From: Glandiceps talaboti
Lineage: Eukaryota > Hemichordata > Enteropneusta > Spengelidae
Direction: 5' to 3'
Length of the DNA: 64,000 bases
NCBI RefSeq assembly: GCF_964340395.1
Contig: NC_135562.1
Coordinates: 22,282,218 to 22,346,217 of the forward strand
A model generated the notes under the pieces. It was given only the letters and a program-made list of their open reading frames with translations, was not told the origin of the DNA and searched no databases. Numbering within the stretch: position 1 is the first letter of the stretch; each line of letters begins with the position of its first letter. Positions 40,121 through 54,263 of this stretch are shown here, in pieces. A program made the position numbers and the translations under genes.

Positions 40121-40607
40121 TTAGTGATGATCGCACAAATGTCACACAAGCTCAAAAAGCGAACTTCGTTCGTTTACGAGGAGGACGTCTGGCGTCAATG
40201 CGATTGCTGAGCTTCATTTTCACACTTCTATAAACCAAACTTTCACACCTTCAATGATAATAGTTTCTGTATTTACTACTGGGATGTTGATTCGTTGATA
40301 AAATTTACTTCTAGTGTGACATACAGTGCTGGGTTTCCGGTAGCATTTTAATGTGTTATATATATCATCTCAGTACAGGTTCGTAAGGTTGGAATTTCAT
40401 GTTTACTATCACGTTTTTACATTGCGTCGATCGTAGAGGTGTGACCTCTGCGGTTTTCATCGTGATTTAAATGGTTCACATATAAATGCGTGATGTCGTA
40501 CTTGTAATTGTGAATGTTCGGTTAGGGGGAGGGGTGGTGGGGGGTTGTCCAAAACGAACGATGTTCGTTCATTGAGCTTATGCGACATTATGCATGATCG
40601 TCTCTAA
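40121..40607. mobile_element. 487-bp MITE-like element with long terminal inverted repeats
   Basis: Left arm 40,121-40,175 (TTAGTGATGATCGCAC..., ...AAGCTCAAAAAGCGAAC) matches the inverted right arm 40,551-40,607 (TTAGAGACGATCATGC..., ...AAGCTCAATGAACGAAC) at roughly three quarters of positions over about 55 bp. The interior is non-coding. A target duplication is not clear, since the arms themselves end in TTAG/CTAA. The superfamily is not assigned. Confidence 0.55.
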
Positions 40608-40734
40608 GGTGGTAGCAAGAAAATTGACTTACTCTCACGTGCGCCTATACTAATAATTCTATAACAGAGGAAGATATGGTGTCGACCAAGAAATCGAATG
40701 ATCGTTATTTTTATGACACGTCTAGGGAGTAATA

Positions 40735-42369
40735 TTGTATTTCAGGTACCGAGAATTGAAATGTCACAAATACTTCAAGGAACAAAAAACATACATGAAA
40801 CCAAACATTTCAAATCCAGGAAAAGTATCAGGAAATCCCAAAATGCATAAAGAAGGACACCCAATGAGCACCATAATTAGTGGAAGGGGACATCCAACTG
40901 AAGGCATCGCAGAGTTTGCAGAAGACCAATTGAACGACCATGTAAAAAATCAACCTACATATATCAGAGACACAGAACACTTCATACAAAGAATAAACGA
41001 GGAAATACCACAACCGTTACCACCCAATACCATAATATAATGTATGGACGTCAAAGCTCTATATCCAAGTGTTCCAAGAGAAGAGGCAATTCAAACTTGT
41101 GAAAAGGCACTTGATGAGAGAGCTACTAAAAACCCACCAACAAATGAAGTCATTCAGATGATTAAACTGGTCCTAGACAACTTACAATAACTTCACCTTC
41201 AATGACAAACAATATATGCAAACAGAGGGAACAGCAATTGGTTCCAAATTGGGCAGAAACTTTGCATGCACATACATGGGTACATGGGAAGACGAATTAG
41301 AGCGGAAAAGCCAAGACAAGCCACTAGTACAATGGAGATACATCGATGACATTTGGGGACTCTGGACACATGGAGAAGAATCACTTTTACAATACCACAA
41401 GCTAGCTAATACCATACATCCACGTATCAAGGTTGAAATGCGCCACTCAAAGAACAGAGTTCCTCAATGTTACAATACACATAATAGACGGACACATAGC
41501 CACGGACGTATACACCAAACCAACAGACAAATTTCAATACCTCCATGCCAAATCAGACCACCCAATCAATGTCAAGAAAGCATTACCATACACCTTAGCT
41601 ATAATTCCGAAAACCATATGCTCAAAACCACAGTACTACAAAAGATAGACATAACGAGAAGACTCAAAGAACGAGGATACAAAGAAACCCACATCAACGC
41701 ACAGATACAGAAAGTGGACAAACTTGACCGACGAAATCTAATACATCCCACAGACGACAATAGACCAAACAGAAACAAAGTCCGTGTCATCTTCCCGATC
41801 ACATACAGCAGCTCATTCCTAGATATACCAAAGATACTCACAAACAACATGCGCACTCTACATAAATCACAAAGATGCAAAAAAAAGCATTCAGAAATCC
41901 ACCCATGGTAGCCTGGAGAAAAGGAAGAGATATCGGTTCACAACTAGTACACAGTAAACATCACAGAGCATTCATCAAAGAAGCAACAGGATCAAGACCG
42001 TGTGAGAGCAAACGATGCGCCATCTGCCCCTACATGGAGAAGACAGACACATTTCAAGGGCCAAATGCACAGCATTATAAAATAATACACCATATCAACT
42101 GCAAATCAGCAAACCTAGTGTATGCAATACGTTGTTCACATTGCGAAAAAATAGTCTATGTAGGAGAAACCGGACATACAATATACACAAGAATGCAGAA
42201 TCACCTATCACAAATCAGGAAAAACAATAGATATGAACCAGTACCAATTCACTTCCATGGACCATCTCACTCAATAAAACACTTCAGAATCATAGCAATT
42301 GAAAAACTCTACACACCAGATAAAACCTACCGTCAACTACGTGAATCATTGTGGATAAAAAAAAACTAG
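40735..42369 (+). pseudogene. Penelope-like element: broken RT plus GIY-YIG ORF
   Basis: Relic of a Penelope-like retroelement polyprotein, read through at least five frame changes or stops. In order: an RT fragment with NPKMHKEG and an SPTE-like motif (40,735-41,037, then TAA); an MDVKALYPSVP block (41,044-41,187) ended by a stop and frameshift; GTAIGS and the YIDD catalytic box (41,339-41,350); a LNVTIH...YTKPTD block in another frame (41,433-41,640); a connector; and the C-terminal part (41,875-42,369) with CESKRCAIC, VY...YVGETG (about 42,118-42,165) and the Arg, His and Glu residues of the GIY-YIG nuclease. The 5' end of RT is missing, as expected for 5'-truncated target-primed insertion. 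It is inactive and lies in the GPCR intron on the opposite strand. Confidence 0.9.
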
Positions 42370-42620
42370 ACACACTCACCAATGGCATCAATAGAAAACA
42401 GTAACATTGCAACCAGTAGTCACCAGTACTCCACAGCTGGCCGAGTGTAATATCCATACCATTCCAAGACAAGAACACTAATTTGCATGACAATAACCAC
42501 TGTCTTCAGTATTTAAAGTGTAACAGAACTTGACTTGCTTTACAGAACTGGAGACCCACCGATGAAGAGGAGCTCAGTCTCTTCGAAATATTTGGGTTAG
42601 AACTGTATGGTTCATGATAT
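42370..42620 (+). mobile_element. 3' untranslated tail of the Penelope-like element
   Basis: About 250 bp after the last stop codon, up to a (TA)n. It contains a CCGATGAAGAG...CTCTTCGAAA hairpin at about 42,560-42,585, a layout common in 3' tails of GIY-YIG Penelope-like elements and distantly like a hammerhead core, but with C for the invariant U4 and two extra bases before GAAA. Confidence 0.45.
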
Positions 42621-42648
42621 TATTTATATATAGAAACTCAGTGTTAAG

Positions 42649-42720
<72 letters not shown>

Positions 42721-42834
42721 TTGGTAGTACTGGAACTCTTTCTTGGTTGTACTCGTTGTCTGATGATCGCTATTACTATTACGCTCTGCCACTGCGGTAT
42801 AGAGCACTGTCTTAGCAGATTGATACTCACCGAG

Positions 42835-42924
<90 letters not shown>

Positions 42925-42949
42925 TTGGTAGTACTGGAACTCTTTCTTG

Positions 42950-42987
42950 GTTGTAACTCGGAGTTTCACGCATTGCGCGATCATCAG
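42950..42987 (-). ncRNA. Hammerhead ribozyme motif, stem I disrupted
   Basis: On the minus strand: CUGAUGA (42,987-42,981), stem II CGCG-CAA-UGCG (three Watson-Crick pairs plus G-U), GAAA (42,967-42,964), stem III CUC-CGA-G type hairpin, then UU and ACAACC. The catalytic core is intact. The 5' strand of stem I is replaced by a GTGTGAAACT sequence bordering (CA)n, so stem I cannot form. It is a near-identical relative of the complete motif at 43,144-43,186. Confidence 0.45.
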
Positions 42988-42992
42988 AGTTT

Positions 42993-43023
<31 letters not shown>

Positions 43024-43115
43024 ACACACACACACACACACTTATATATATATATAACTCGGTGAGTATCAATCTGCTAAGACAGTGCTCTATACCGCAG
43101 TGGCAGAGCGTAATA

Positions 43116-45851
<2,736 letters not shown>

Positions 45852-46449
45852 ATGCTACTCACATTTGGTAGGGATCAGTCTCAACCCTTGTGGGGTAATG
45901 TGCTACTCACATTTGGTAGGGATCAGTCTCAACTCTTGTGGGGCAATGTGCATGCTACTCACATTTGGTAGGAATCAGTCTCAACCCTTGTGGGGTAATA
46001 TGCTACTCACATTTGGTAGGGATCAGTATCAACTCTTGTGGGGTAATGTGCTACTCACATTTGGTAGGGATCAGTCTCAACCCTTGTGGGGTAATGTGCT
46101 ACTCACATTTGGTAGGGATCAGTCTCAACCCTTGTGGGGGTAATGTGCTACTCACATTTGGTAGGGATCAGTATCAACTCTTGTGGGGTAATGTGCTACT
46201 CACATTTGGTTGGGATCAGTCTCAACCCTTGTGGGATAATGTGCTACTCACATTTGGTAGGGATCAGTATCAACTCTTGTGGGGTAATGTGCTACTCACA
46301 TTTGGTTGGGATCAGTCTCAACCCTTGTGGGGTAATGTGCTACTCACATTTGGTAGGGATCAGTATCAACTCTTGTGGGGTAATGTGCTACTCACATTTG
46401 GTTGGGATCAGTCTCAACCCTTGTGGGGTAATGTGCTACTCACATTTGG
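45852..46449. repeat. 48-bp minisatellite array, partly dimeric
   Basis: About 12 copies of a 48-bp unit with GCTACTCACATTTGGTAGGG and CTTGTGGGGTAATGT. From about 46,000 two forms mostly alternate (GTCTCAACCC and GTATCAACTC), giving a dimer of about 96 bp. The last unit runs straight into the hAT-like fragment. Confidence 0.95.
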
Positions 46450-46870
46450 GCAGGCATAGCAGGCAACCTCACGTTGAACGATTTTTTCCGTCTTTTTTGG
46501 AGTTTCACTCTCTGACATTATTGCGACTTGCTATCTTCAAATAAGGAGACTTTCAAGACTACTGTTACTCGCGGAAAATGCACAGTGCATTGTGAACTTC
46601 TTTTGTACTTTCCCGCACAAAGAATTTTTAAAGTTACAATTTTTAACTGAACACATTGTTATTCAAAGTTAAGCCAGCGTACAATAGAGATATAAGATAT
46701 ATATTAGCGAGGACTCAGTGTGCAGTCACTTTTGACTTTAATGAACCATCAATTTAAAATCGCGCATGCTAGGAACCATCACGTAAATAACGATTTAAAT
46801 AACATCGCTATGAATTCAAAAAGTCGCTTTTTTCTTGCTTTTTCCCAAAATATCAGGGGGGGGGGGCAAT
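46445..46870 (-). mobile_element. Second, truncated hAT-like copy (opposite orientation)
   Basis: The reverse complement of this stretch matches 13,690-14,125 along its length: the G/C-run end, a CATAGCGATG-like word, CGTTATTTACGTGA, CTAGCATGCGCGATTT, TGTACGCTGGCTTAACTTTGAA, AAGTACAAAAGAAGT and the ORF start at 46,518. Only the 5' part of the element remains; its inner end fuses with the 48-bp array. The G-run terminus ends in a G10-12 run near 46,857. The two copies differ by small indels, so the insertions are old. Confidence 0.7.
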
Positions 46871-46889
46871 TTCGAGGGATTATATAAAT

Positions 46890-46930
46890 ATCATGTCATG
46901 TCATGTCATGTCATGTCATGTCATGTCATA
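46890..46930. repeat. (ATGTC)n pentanucleotide
   Basis: About eight ATGTC units immediately next to the G-rich end of the hAT-like copy. Confidence 0.9.
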
Positions 46931-47472
46931 TATCATATCTATCACATTATATCAAAATATTGTAGGAGACATTCAGTTATTAATTATTCCTTATTTGTTT
47001 GAGAGAAATCAAAAGTGTATAATAGAAATATCACACACAAGCATGATGCAACTGAAAGCATGCACCATGTTTGCATGTATGACAAAACGTTTCTAGTTGT
47101 AATATCTAGTGAAAACAACCCTGTTGTCTCATCTAGGTCTTATGATCTAGTATTTGTCTTTGTGATCATATTTGTATTTATATCAATAACAATACATTCT
47201 CTATTTTAAATAATTGTTCACTTAGTTTTACCCGGTAGACAGATGACGTCATACTTATAACGAGTTTAGTTGTATCATTCCTTTTACTACGGCTAGACCG
47301 ACTTGGCCAATCAGAGGCCTTGATTTCGGTTGGTTATATGGAGCCATAACCCACTCTTTCTTAGGGGTGTGACCTATATTACGCTCAGCACTCAATTTGC
47401 ATACAACAAATTACACAAAATTTTGAAAAAGATCCGTTTGAGCCAATCACGCCATAGTATAAGTAAGATAGA

Positions 47473-47569
47473 CAACTCGTTCGGTAGGGTTATGTGCCGA
47501 AAACTCGAGGGCTACTTCCCCCCCCCCCCTCCCCCCGTTTATTGGCACATAACCCTCCCGAACTCGTTG
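47473..47569. repeat. Foldback: 26-bp inverted arms around a C-rich loop
   Basis: 47,473-47,498 (CAACTCGTTCGG..., ...GGTTATGTGCC) pairs with 47,544-47,569 with about four mismatches. The loop contains a C13 and a C6 run separated by one T. It may be a tiny MITE or a hairpin of another element. Confidence 0.7.
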
Positions 47570-47957
47570 ACTATCCATTACATAGCTATATTCCTTCATT
47601 CAATTGCAACTCCTAAAGTTATTGCTAAATATGTCGAAAATTTTTAGTTTAATCTAGGTACATTAACTGAACACGTTTCTGGTCGTAGCTGAACAAACCC
47701 TGACGATTTGCCAAAGGAAAGCTTTTAATAATCATTATGTGATCTTTCTAAAGGCACGCGTCTCACTGATATATTGCTGAGGAGATAATAGTTATTTCCC
47801 TATATTGAAAAGTAAACTACTCTTATCTTTCCATACTTATTTGTCGATCTTTCATCGACAGTAAATGTCATAATGTAGTCCAGCTTCTCATTTCATTACA
47901 CTGACTTCTTAACGATTTCATTAAAGAACATTTTAAATATAATTTGGAATCCTTGAA

Positions 47958-48050
47958 ATCTGGAGTAGTTTATATGTATGTATCTGGAGTAGTTTATACC
48001 TTATATGTATGTATCTGGAGTAGTTTATACCTTATATGTATACAGTAGAC
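47958..48050. repeat. Short tandem repeat, 24-31 bp, three copies
   Basis: ATCTGGAGTAGTTTATA begins at 47,958, 47,982 and 48,013; the last two units are 31 bp, the first lacks CCTTATA. Confidence 0.85.
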
Positions 48051-48354
48051 TTTTTAATCATCATCATATTTTCTGATAAGATCCAATCACGTGATTAGCC
48101 AATTTTTACTGCTACGTTAAGTGGTTCCATTTGGTATTGCCATTCTATATCAAATTGTTACACAGTCCAAACACTTGTTGGCGTTCAATGCTTGTAATGT
48201 GATTTTGAAAACTTTATTATTATCTATGCGTGGGTGTAATCCAAGGCACTCTATAAATCCCTGCAGAGCGTTTATCCTCCTAGGAATAAATAAATACTAA
48301 GTATATTACTGATAACAAAGTTGTCAAATACACATGCCACTGAATAAATCTTAC

Positions 48355-48886
48355 CTTGGAAGAATCCTGTCAGTTTGCACATCGCTTTACCGTAGATCCA
48401 ATTAGTGTAAATATCGTAACCTAATTGTATAGGAACACAAAATATAGCAACCAACAGATCGGCAACGGCCAAATTAACCAAGAAATAATTGGTAACATTT
48501 CTCATGTGCACATTTCTGGCCACAACGACAATGACTAGAATGTTGCCCAGCAACGCTGTTACGAAAACAGCCACGTACAGAATGATGAGAAATATTGTTG
48601 ACACCTCTCTGTGAGTGAATTCACGATTTGTAAATTCTTTGATCATGGCACCTAAAAGATCCTCACAGTCGTACCAATAAGTATAATTCAGGTTTAGTTT
48701 ATTGTTAGTGTCTTGGGCGGTGGAAGTAGTATTAAATGCACCGTGTTGTCCACAGAAATCAAACAAGTCTTGCATTCCATCCAGGATACCTTCAGCATGC
48801 TTCTCCACACCAGGATTGTTATCCAGCAATATCTCTAAATAATAGTATTGATCTCCACGCTCCTTCATTTCGATTAGCAGGAATAT
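48355..48886 (-). CDS. GPCR gene, first recognised exon: N-terminus, TM1, TM2, start of TM3
   Basis: First recognised exon of the peptide GPCR. It ends at a strong donor (CCAAG/GTAAGA, last coding base 48,355) leaving one base of a Gly codon that the exon at 28,323-29,032 completes, giving the continuous TM3 motif CKLTGFFQGVSVAV. An acceptor-like TCTGCTTATTTCAG precedes 48,886 in phase 0, so an upstream exon with the true start and perhaps a signal peptide is likely; alternatively translation starts at an ATG at 48,907 or at Met7 of this exon. Features: extracellular N-terminus of about 95 residues with sequons at N52 (NTT) and N67 (NYT) and Cys45/Cys74, TM1 about 97-123 with GN, TM2 about 132-156 with NLAVAD, and the conserved Cys170 at the top of TM3. 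Confidence 0.88.
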
Positions 48887-48928
48887 CTGAAATAAGCAGA
48901 CATACAAAACAATAACTCACTGTATGAA

Positions 48929-48968
48929 TACATACATACATACATACATACATACATACATACATACA
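48929..48968. repeat. (ATAC)n tetranucleotide
   Basis: About ten CATA units just upstream of the first recognised GPCR exon. Confidence 0.9.
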
Positions 48969-49602
48969 TGTTTTCCACAGTGCTATGGCAAATATTGTGT
49001 CTTAGTTGTTAAAACACATGCATCTCTTTCTCCAGATATAACTAGAACCAATTATGGAACTATTACTGCAATATTTTGCTATAGATTTAGCATTAGTCTC
49101 ATTCAAACCCGATTTCATGTGTCCACTTACACATCTATAGTGGATATTGTGTATTATGCTAATGACAGTCGAGAGTGTATGTGAAACATGGTGAAATGCA
49201 AGGAATGGAATTGAATGGAATAGTGAATTCTATTAAACATGTCTTTTTTGTTATCGATGACAACAATGCTCACACGTTTGTGTTGGTGTTGAAACGTTTC
49301 ATCTTTAGACTCAAACAATGTTGATTTTTGCAGAATGTCTGTGCAAGTCTCATTGTATTAGCACTACTATATTTGATTTCCCTATAAATTATATAAGCTA
49401 GCCGGTTATGTTTGTGCACCTATTGAGTATAAGGGATATTGTTTCAGATAAATGTCGACAGATAATGCACGATTTTCTTTATGTAGTTGGATATTAATAT
49501 AAGGCGACAAGATACGTTCACATTGGCATAATTGTAATCAACACCTTTACCTGTTACAAAGGTTCTTACGGAGGCTAATTTCGATTTCAGAAAAATTGAC
49601 TG

Positions 49603-50636
49603 CTGTAGGTATTTTGGGGTGGGAGCTGGAAGATAATTGTTTAAGGGTAATATGATGGTTATTTACTTGCTGAAAAACTCAATGTGTCACATCGTGATCA
49701 TCATGTAAGGTCTTAACCTTCCAAAAAAATCCATTAACCACATTGAACTAGGATGATGTGTATGACGTACACAGGGTACTTATGGAGACAAAAAGTCTTA
49801 TATAATCATATAAATTTATGCTGGAAAAAAGGTTTACTTTGACCATCCCTGGCTAAGTTTTCGTAGTGCGGAACCCGGTATATGCATGTGTCAATGTCAT
49901 GCTTTTATATTGTTAGTGTTGCATATTATACACGTCAATGTCGCTATCGTTAGTATGAGATCCCTGTAGCATACTAATCTATTCATATCAATTTATCTAT
50001 TAACATCAATTTTCTCGTCTAAAAATCCTACACCAGTCAGACTCGTCCAACTAAGCTTTTATAACTACAATACAAGTGGCAAATATCCTATTGCTATGGC
50101 AACGGCATATTAAATTTCAGCCAATTTTAGAGAAAAAATATATGGTGAAAGAAAATTCAGAGACATTGTTTATACGTCTGAGAATAGAAACTAGTATAAT
50201 ATTAAAATTTGCCATCACATCCAATTATTGAGTAAATTTACATGTCTTTTGGAATTCAATCACCAACAAAAATTTTTGAAGATATTTCTTAAATGATGAG
50301 CACACCTAAAATACCTTATACAATTATAACACGATACGTTTGCTGAACATACAGAAAAACCGGAAAAGCTGAAAACGAACTTGTCAAAGTTGTCCAGTGA
50401 TACTGTGTTCCAAAAGTATCTTAAGTGGAAAAGCATCTTTAGCGTTTCCTATCAGTTTTTCACAAATGTTTATATTTGTAACTAATTCTTGCAAAAAGTC
50501 CAATTTATGTTAATTATATGCCAATTGTTATGGGTAAATTCTCAAGATATCGTTTGGAAGACAACTGCTTTTAATTCAGCACTATCAAATTCGGCCAAAA
50601 CAACTGTCTTCCAACTTCTACCCCAAAATGCCTACA
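49603..50636. mobile_element. 1.03-kb element with about 40-bp terminal inverted repeats
   Basis: The left arm 49,603-49,642 (CTGTAGGTATTTTGGGGT...) and the inverted right arm 50,597-50,636 (CTGTAGGCATTTTGGGGT...) agree at about 33 of 40 positions. The interior is AT-rich with no transposase. No clear target duplication. It is probably a non-autonomous DNA transposon, family unknown. Confidence 0.55.
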
Positions 50637-51032
50637 GGAATATTTCCTAGCGAACTAGATTCTCTTCTCTTGTCTTGATCTTGCGATTATTCTTTAATCT
50701 TTCTCGAATAGTGAAGTACTCGCACCGGTGGCGACTTTGCTAGAGATCGGCTGCTTGATGTCGTAATATATGTTCTTTGTATGTAGTGTAGAATGAGCAA
50801 ACTGATTTGAATGTTAATTAAACCTCTCTGTCGATATGCAATCCAATATGTACACGTCATCCACTTTTAGCAAATACAAGAAGTGTTTTCCCGTTTCCAT
50901 ACATATCTCAAGAAACTGACGCTTACAAGGTTATCTCTGCTGTCAAGGGCAAATCGTGCGAAGTTATTGGTTTAGTTGTTTATTGCTGGGATCGCTTTCC
51001 GTTTATACCTTAGGTTATAGTTTTGGGATGGT

Positions 51033-51035
51033 ATG

Positions 51036-51095
<60 letters not shown>

Positions 51096-51103
51096 GGCCG
51101 GCC

Positions 51104-51180
<77 letters not shown>

Positions 51181-51600
51181 GCCTGTCTGTGTTATCGTTT
51201 TCTCACACACGACTGGTTCATTTCAAACAAATATTCTTTAGGTAATGGCTAGAAATGATTAGGTTTTGGTAAAAATTTCATGGGTAATAACGAGTTATTT
51301 TCATAATTAATGGCATTCAGTAATTAGGCTATATCTTACGAATGCACTCTTCAAATGCAATATAATTTGGCACATAAATTGATAATAACAAAGTACATGT
51401 GTCCTATAAAGTTTGATAATGTAGCTTCTTGTTGCAATGATTCATTTTCGTAATGAACGATTTTCAGTAATTAGGCGATATCTTTAAACTGCACACTACA
51501 TACCTTCTAGTTTTGATTGCTCTATTGCATGATTAATGATTTTCAGTAATTAGACAATAATTTATGTATACATACTTCAGACTTCTTATAGTTTGTCTTA
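51033..51600 (+). repeat. (CTGT)n-headed dispersed repeat, copy A
   Basis: About 155 bp of (CTGT)n with one CGGCCGGC interruption, followed by a TTCTCACACACGACTGGTTC-like segment, CTTTAGGTAATGGCTAG, CAGTAATTAGGCTATATCTT and TTTGGCACATAAATTGAT. The same order appears on the minus strand at 60,975-61,433, again headed by the tetranucleotide. Within copy A the CAGTAATTAG word recurs at about 51,320, 51,468 and 51,545, so the body is itself a loose tandem repeat. Confidence 0.75.
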
Positions 51601-52110
51601 ACTATTTGCCAATTACTGGATATATTATATATGATAGCTATATAATATGTCAAAATTATTGTATATAGGCATGAAAATCTTAAGATTGTGTCCTTGCGGA
51701 AGGCACTCAATTTAAATCTGGTTGTATGTGCAACTGAAGTGATAGATGGGCTGCATGACGCACGTTTGAGTCATCATTGTTAAGAAGTGATAAATAGATT
51801 GATAGGTGTTTGACCTAGAACGTAATTAATTAACCTATTCTTCCAACGAGTTTGGTGCGAAAATGAACGATTTGGTTGAAGATGAGATCAGCTCAAGGCA
51901 GTGCCTAATATAGCCTATAAATTGGGTCTTCGATTTCCTTTAGAAAAGTTTGTTTTGACGTACATGTCACATTGACTGCAGATAGATTCGTAGGTGATAC
52001 ATCTAGTTTGTTGATAGTATCTTTAAAGTCTTTGACGAGTATGTTAACTTGGTTGTTATTACAGAGTTTATATCATGAGTTTATATCACATACATACATA
52101 CATACATACA

Positions 52111-52142
<32 letters not shown>

Positions 52143-52407
52143 CCTAGTCATTTAAATACATGTTTAAGTAAGATATATTACCTAGTCATTTAAGACACCT
52201 TAATGGTTAGTAAGCTTGACAAAACCACCAAAGATTCATCAACTTTTAGATATGACTCTCTTTATGCCATATTTGTAGTTCCGCAGGAAATCATCAAAAT
52301 ATACATTGAAACAAGGTTAGGCAATGGATGTTATTGCAATGTTTATATTCCCAATCCAATGGGTAGCTGACTTGTGTAAGTGTAAGTGCCCTTTTTAGCA
52401 ACCTATA
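51601..52407. other. Unique spacer with a (CATA)n tract
   Basis: No gene seen. A (CATA)n tract of about 13 units lies at 52,087-52,140. Confidence 0.5.
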
Positions 52408-52523
52408 ATTATGCGGGGTTCTATGCAAGATGACAGTACAACCAAATGGTACATGAAGTGTTTTTATTATGCGGGGTTGTATGCAAGATGACAGTGCAAT
52501 CAAATGGCACATGAAGTGTTTTT
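52408..52523. repeat. 58-bp tandem duplication
   Basis: Two copies starting at 52,408 and 52,466, both with ATTATGCGGGGTT and GCAAGATGACAGT, differing at about five positions. Confidence 0.85.
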
Positions 52524-53355
52524 AGAGCCAAGCTAATCTTTTACTTCGTACATTTTCAGACCGATCTGTTCAGTTGTTCAGTATAACACGCTTTGGAACT
52601 TTTTGTTCGAATATGTTACTGCTCTCAGATTTGGTCATTGTACAGTAAAAAGTTCTGAAAAATCTTAGAATTGGTTACAACAACACTTTCCGTATTCTTA
52701 TGAGTTACTCACGACACTGTGGTGCAAGCTCAATGTTTGTTCGACCTACAATCACCATTTTTGGGGTTCTTAGAGGAAAGCTAGTGTACAAGAAACAGTT
52801 GTAATGATCTTATTTTAGCGGTATTTAATTCTGATACAATCCTTTGAACGTAGAATTTTAAATTGTATAGAGAGTTACTTTACTTTTAAATGCATGTAAC
52901 TTGCTACATGTGTAATATTGCCCATTCTCTTTTTTTGAGATCTACTCGTTAAATAATTCTGTTTTCGTGTGCATTTTTATTTTTTTTTGTTTCTGTCTAA
53001 GTATTGGATGTTTTGAGTATTGCTGCGTTTTCTTTTTTCCAGAAATAAAGTTTAACAATAATTATCAATGTAACTTATTGCGGGCTTACCCTTATATGAA
53101 GCCTCTCCAGCTATGCAAATGACATATTGCCAATTTCTACGTGTACAACCATATCTATGTATACTGGGTCAGGAGTGGGAAGGCCGTGATGGAAATGGAG
53201 GTAAATAAAGACATCTAGCCACTTTCCCCACATCAGATTTTAATCCGATTGAATTTGATGTATACATTGAGGATAATAAGGTACATGTACATACATCCTA
53301 CAATATAAGACTTGCTGATTTTAACTTCAAATAGTCGTTTGTATAATTAATGATT

Positions 53356-53405
<50 letters not shown>

Positions 53406-53540
53406 ATAATTTTTTGTACATATTGATGATCAGGAAGAGCACGTGTTCTATAAAAGCTTCTGGATATAGTTTTTAGTTGCCGAGACCTAGTCCCTTGCAT
53501 AATTAACGAAATTTACTAACACTACACGAAATATCCAATT
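52524..53540. other. Unique spacer with a (TTG)n tract
   Basis: No gene seen. A (TTG)n microsatellite of about 16 units lies at about 53,356-53,405. Confidence 0.5.
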
Positions 53541-53673
53541 TAACCACCTTTATCCAACCTTTACCCTACATGTAACCCACCTAACCATCATCTCTGTTCA
53601 CGAGTAGTACAAGACGCAGTACCACCTTGACTGTCTACAGCCCCTTGGGGGAGAGATCACCGGGGTAAACTAA
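53541..53673 (+). repeat. Dispersed repeat, copy 1
   Basis: Shares CCAACCTTTACCCTAC, AGTACAAGACGCAGTACCAC and GACTGTCTACA in order with 56,034-56,170 in direct orientation. It is non-coding and unclassified; it could be a SINE or MITE fragment. Confidence 0.65.
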
Positions 53674-53904
53674 GTCAAAGGTGAATTTCGTCTCATACTT
53701 GCCACATAAATTTACACATCCTCTGCTCAAGATTTACCCCAGGTGGAAAGACATGGTCAAATGTGACTTTTCGTATAGTGTAATTAAGGGATGTACCTTG
53801 TATGGTAGCTCAGAATTTCGGATTCAGATAATGTGTGTTAGAACTGATAGAACTGTTAGAACAATCTGAAATTAACCTAATCAAACCCGATTTCGTTCCC
53901 TTTC

Positions 53905-53906
53905 AC

Positions 53907-53975
<69 letters not shown>

Positions 53976-54092
53976 GCATGTATGTTTGTCTGTCTGTCTG
54001 TCTAGATCTGTCTGTCCATCCGTCTATACATCTATCTCCCAACCATCCCCTCTCTCTCCCTCGCTCACTCACTCACTCACTCACTCACTCTG
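53905..54092. repeat. (CTGT)n, then (CACT)n microsatellites
   Basis: About 18 CTGT units with interruptions up to 54,020, then mixed pyrimidine sequence and about seven ACTC units. The dispersed-repeat body linked to the other (CTGT)n tracts is not evident here. Confidence 0.85.
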
Positions 54093-54198
54093 TCCGTCCG
54101 TTTGTCTATCTAATTGATAACTTCTTCAACCAATGGCCAATGAAGCATAAGTAAAGATGCTTTCAAATTGACTTCTAACTCAGTGAATCTTTAAAAAA

Positions 54199-54263
54199 AG
54201 TTTGTGTATCGACATTCTTGTTATATCATGATATAGGTTTGTGTATCGACATTCTTGTTATAT
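54199..54263. repeat. 37-bp direct duplication
   Basis: GTTTGTGTATCGACATTCTT starts at 54,200 and again at 54,237, each followed by GTTATAT. The surrounding 54,093-54,940 shows nothing else. Confidence 0.8.

Noticed and set aside
42558-42590. Hammerhead ribozyme in the Penelope-like 3' tail (CCGATGA...GAAA)
   Set aside because: Invariant U4 is C, two unpaired bases precede GAAA and no stem III or cleavage triplet can be drawn; kept only as a tail hairpin.
51010-51252. Cys/Val/Leu/Ser-rich frames over the (CTGT)n tract
   Set aside because: Pure translation of a tetranucleotide repeat in all frames.
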